Part shown: positions 6,255-7,217 of the stretch, piece after piece
Layout: every line of letters begins with the position of its first letter
How positions within the stretch are numbered: position 1 is the first letter of the stretch
Origin: Pseudomonadota bacterium
GTDB lineage: Bacteria > Desulfobacterota > Desulfobulbia > Desulfobulbales > DAOVYS01
Direction: 5' to 3'
Assembly: GCA_030635485.1 (NCBI GenBank)
Contig: DAOVYS010000135.1
Location: 1-7,217, forward strand
DNA: 7,217 nt
The notes under the pieces: generated by a model
Databases searched by the model: none
What the model saw: the letters and a program-made list of their open reading frames with translations, nothing else
Told to the model about the DNA's origin: nothing
Position numbers and translations under genes: made by a program

Positions 6255-6533
6255 TCAGGCTACCTGTTCGACTTCGGCATCAACTTTCAGACCAATTTTA
6301 CGTTCAGTTACAGCCAGCTCATATCTTGTTTGAAGGTTCATCCAAAAACGGGCGCTGTTGCCAAAATAACGGGAGAGCCGCAGCGCTGTTTCCGCAGTAA
6401 CACCACGCTTGGCATTAAGAATTTGAGTAATGCGTCCCGAAGGTACACGCAATGCCAGAGCGAGCTTGTTGGCTGAAAGTCCACGTGCCGTAATTTCACG
6501 TTTAAGAATGCGTCCCGGGTGTATGGGTTTCAT
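6255..6533 (-). CDS. higA: HigA-type antitoxin, XRE-family DNA-binding protein
   Basis: This antitoxin neutralises HigB and represses the operon. The preferred start, ATG at 6533, gives 92 residues beginning MKPIHPGRILKREI, the classical HigA N-terminus. A Shine-Dalgarno AGGGGA (6541-6546) lies 7 nt upstream, inside the end of higB. An upstream in-frame ATG at 6617 would add 28 residues out of place for the family. The helix-turn-helix covers about residues 13-58 (LSANKLALALRVPSGRITQI), followed by the family hallmark RYFGNSARFWMNLQTRYEL. higB lies just upstream with a 4-nt gap, the toxin-first order typical of hig loci. The usual role is stress-responsive growth control or locus maintenance. 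Confidence 0.9.
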   Translation of the reverse strand: MKPIHPGRILKREITARGLSANKLALALRVPSGRITQILNAKRGVTAETALRLSRYFGNSARFWMNLQTRYELAVTERKIGLKVDAEVEQVA

Positions 6534-6537
6534 GATT

Positions 6538-6828
6538 TTATCCCCTGTGATAATCCGTAATTTCAACATCGTACGCATCGCCGTCTTTAAAACGAAAACA
6601 GATGCGCCATGGACCATTTACCGTCATCGCCCATTGACCTGCTCTATCACCGGACAACTTGTGCAGACCGACACTTTTTAACGGACTTAAATCCTTCAAA
6701 GATTCTGCAGCGTCAAGAGCGGCGAGCAAATCATCAGCAGCATCCAGATCTAGGCCTCCTCGAAATTTGGATATCTTGCCATCTTCGTAAAAGCGTCGAG
6801 AACGACTATTTGCCCATGACCTGATCAT
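6538..6828 (-). CDS. higB: HigB-type toxin, RelE-superfamily mRNA interferase
   Basis: HigB cleaves mRNA on the ribosome. The 96 residues compare with about 92 for Proteus HigB. The core pattern is GLHKLSGDRAGQWAMTVNGPWRICFRF followed by AYDVEITDYH. With an offset of 2, H56, R75, D92, Y93 and H94 correspond to residues described as functional in Proteus vulgaris HigB (H54, R73, D90, Y91, H92). The toxin therefore looks catalytically intact. The ATG at 6828 has no clear Shine-Dalgarno; translation may start from a leaderless mRNA, or initiation may be deliberately weak. Palindromes span the start codon and upstream region. The gene is in an operon with higA and divergent from the ATPase gene. 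Confidence 0.9.
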   Translation of the reverse strand: MIRSWANSRSRRFYEDGKISKFRGGLDLDAADDLLAALDAAESLKDLSPLKSVGLHKLSGDRAGQWAMTVNGPWRICFRFKDGDAYDVEITDYHRG

Positions 6829-6863
6829 ACATATATGATACTACGGATAATGTAGTACTGCAA
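6824..6863 (-). promoter_or_regulatory. higBA promoter/operator with two abutting palindromes
   Basis: ATCATA-CATA-TATGAT (6824-6839) covers the higB start codon. TACTAC-GGATAAT-GTAGTA (6839-6857) follows at once. A possible promoter on the minus strand is TTGCAG (6858-6863), 17 nt, TATCAT (6835-6840), with its -10 inside the first palindrome. HigA repressors bind such inverted repeats over their own promoter. The palindromes are visible in the sequence; the promoter is weak and the binding is inferred. Confidence 0.55.
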
Positions 6864-7002
6864 GCGTTCAAAAAAATAAGGGGTTGGGGCCAAAGGAGAC
6901 ATCTATTTGCAAATTGACTCGGTCAAGTAAAAAGTCATAACAATTTTTACCCGTAAGGCCTTTTTGTCTTGACAATTTTTACCTTGGATATATTTTTGTC
7001 AT
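6864..7002 (+). promoter_or_regulatory. upstream region of the ATPase gene with 32-bp-spaced direct repeats and a promoter candidate
   Basis: GTCATAACAATTTTTACC (6934-6951) and GTCTTGACAATTTTTACC (6966-6983) match at 16 of 18 bases, 32 bp apart. TTTTTGTC also repeats at 6961-6968 and 6993-7000 with the same period. TTGAC-TCG-GTCAA (6914-6926) is an inverted repeat, and GTAAAAA (6927-6933) pairs with TTTTTAC (6944-6950). TTGACA (6969-6974) with TATTTT (6991-6996), spaced by 16 nt, is a plausible promoter. No gene is seen here. Confidence 0.55.
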
Positions 7003-7217
7003 ATGCGTGTGCGATATTTATCGAGCTTCCTGCGAGAAGACCTGCAAAAAAAGATGGTTTTTATCGGCGGCCCCCGGCAAGTCGGCAAAACAACTCTGGC
7101 CAGATTTCTGGCGGACGAACACAGCCGCCGCGTTTATTTCAACTGGGACAATCCTCAACATAAAATTCAGATCATAAACCAGCAGTGGCCACCCAAAACA
7201 GAGTGTATCGTTTTTGA
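7003..7217 (+). CDS. AAA+ ATPase, AAA_14/DUF4143 type (3' truncated by window)
   Basis: The frame begins with ATG at 7003 and is open for 71 codons to the window end. MRVRYLSSFLREDLQKKMVF is followed by the Walker A motif GPRQVGKT (23-30), in the GGPRQVGKTTLARFL context characteristic of the bacterial AAA_14 plus DUF4143 family. The sequence breaks off at ECIVF, where Walker B would begin. Full-length relatives have about 380-450 residues and a C-terminal DUF4143 domain with a nuclease-like fold; their function is poorly understood and they occur widely in accessory regions. No clear Shine-Dalgarno precedes the ATG, and the promoter candidate would put transcription initiation at the ATG. The gene is divergent from higBA. 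Confidence 0.83.
   Translation, partial: MRVRYLSSFLREDLQKKMVFIGGPRQVGKTTLARFLADEHSRRVYFNWDNPQHKIQIINQQWPPKTECIVF

Noticed and set aside
6534..6617. Longer HigA start at 6617
   Set aside because: The extra 28 residues lie inside higB in another frame and are not typical of HigA. The ATG at 6533 has a good Shine-Dalgarno and gives the family N-terminus.
6969..7163. Alternative plus-strand frame beginning at 6969, overlapping the right-edge gene
   Set aside because: It gives a low-complexity, Arg/Pro-rich peptide with no motif. The overlapping frame from 7003 encodes a clear Walker A ATPase.

Overview
The window carries mostly housekeeping genes of a Gram-negative-type bacterium with about 50% GC. 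A bacterial glutaminyl-tRNA synthetase, a GlcD-type flavoprotein, a XerD recombinase, a HigBA pair and GT-rich simple repeats between genes would suit a Desulfobacterota (deltaproteobacterial) genome. That placement is inference from gene content and is not proven by the sequence.

Left part, plus strand: glnS (160-1857) and serS (1986-3251) lie head to tail. They are separated by a cytosine-free, low-complexity spacer built from 20 tandem tetramers (mostly RGTT) plus a duplicated 12-mer. Both enzymes look complete, with intact class I and class II signature motifs. Bases 1-82 may hold the start of an unidentified divergent gene.

Middle: the gap between the convergent serS and xerD genes is filled almost entirely by a 270-bp nested palindrome (3262-3531). 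It consists of six small hairpins in mirror order inside three long-range stems. It looks like a non-autonomous REP/BIME-like or MITE-like element and has no transposase of its own.

Minus strand, read from right to left: higB (toxin), higA (antitoxin), a GlcD-like FAD oxidoreductase with a TTG start, rpsU (ribosomal protein S21) and xerD. A good promoter candidate for rpsU overlaps the stop codon of the flavoprotein gene, and xerD begins 31 nt after rpsU, so rpsU-xerD is probably one transcription unit. higB and higA form a tight toxin-first operon, with overlapping palindromes across the higB start.

Right edge, plus strand: the first 71 codons of an AAA+ ATPase (AAA_14/DUF4143 type) start at 7003, divergent from higBA. 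Its upstream region has near-identical 18-bp direct repeats at a 32-bp period. The best promoter candidate would place transcription initiation at the start codon.

No large unknown system is visible. The most unusual signals are the mirrored palindromic element, the tetramer array between the two synthetase genes, and the 32-bp periodic repeats before the ATPase gene.
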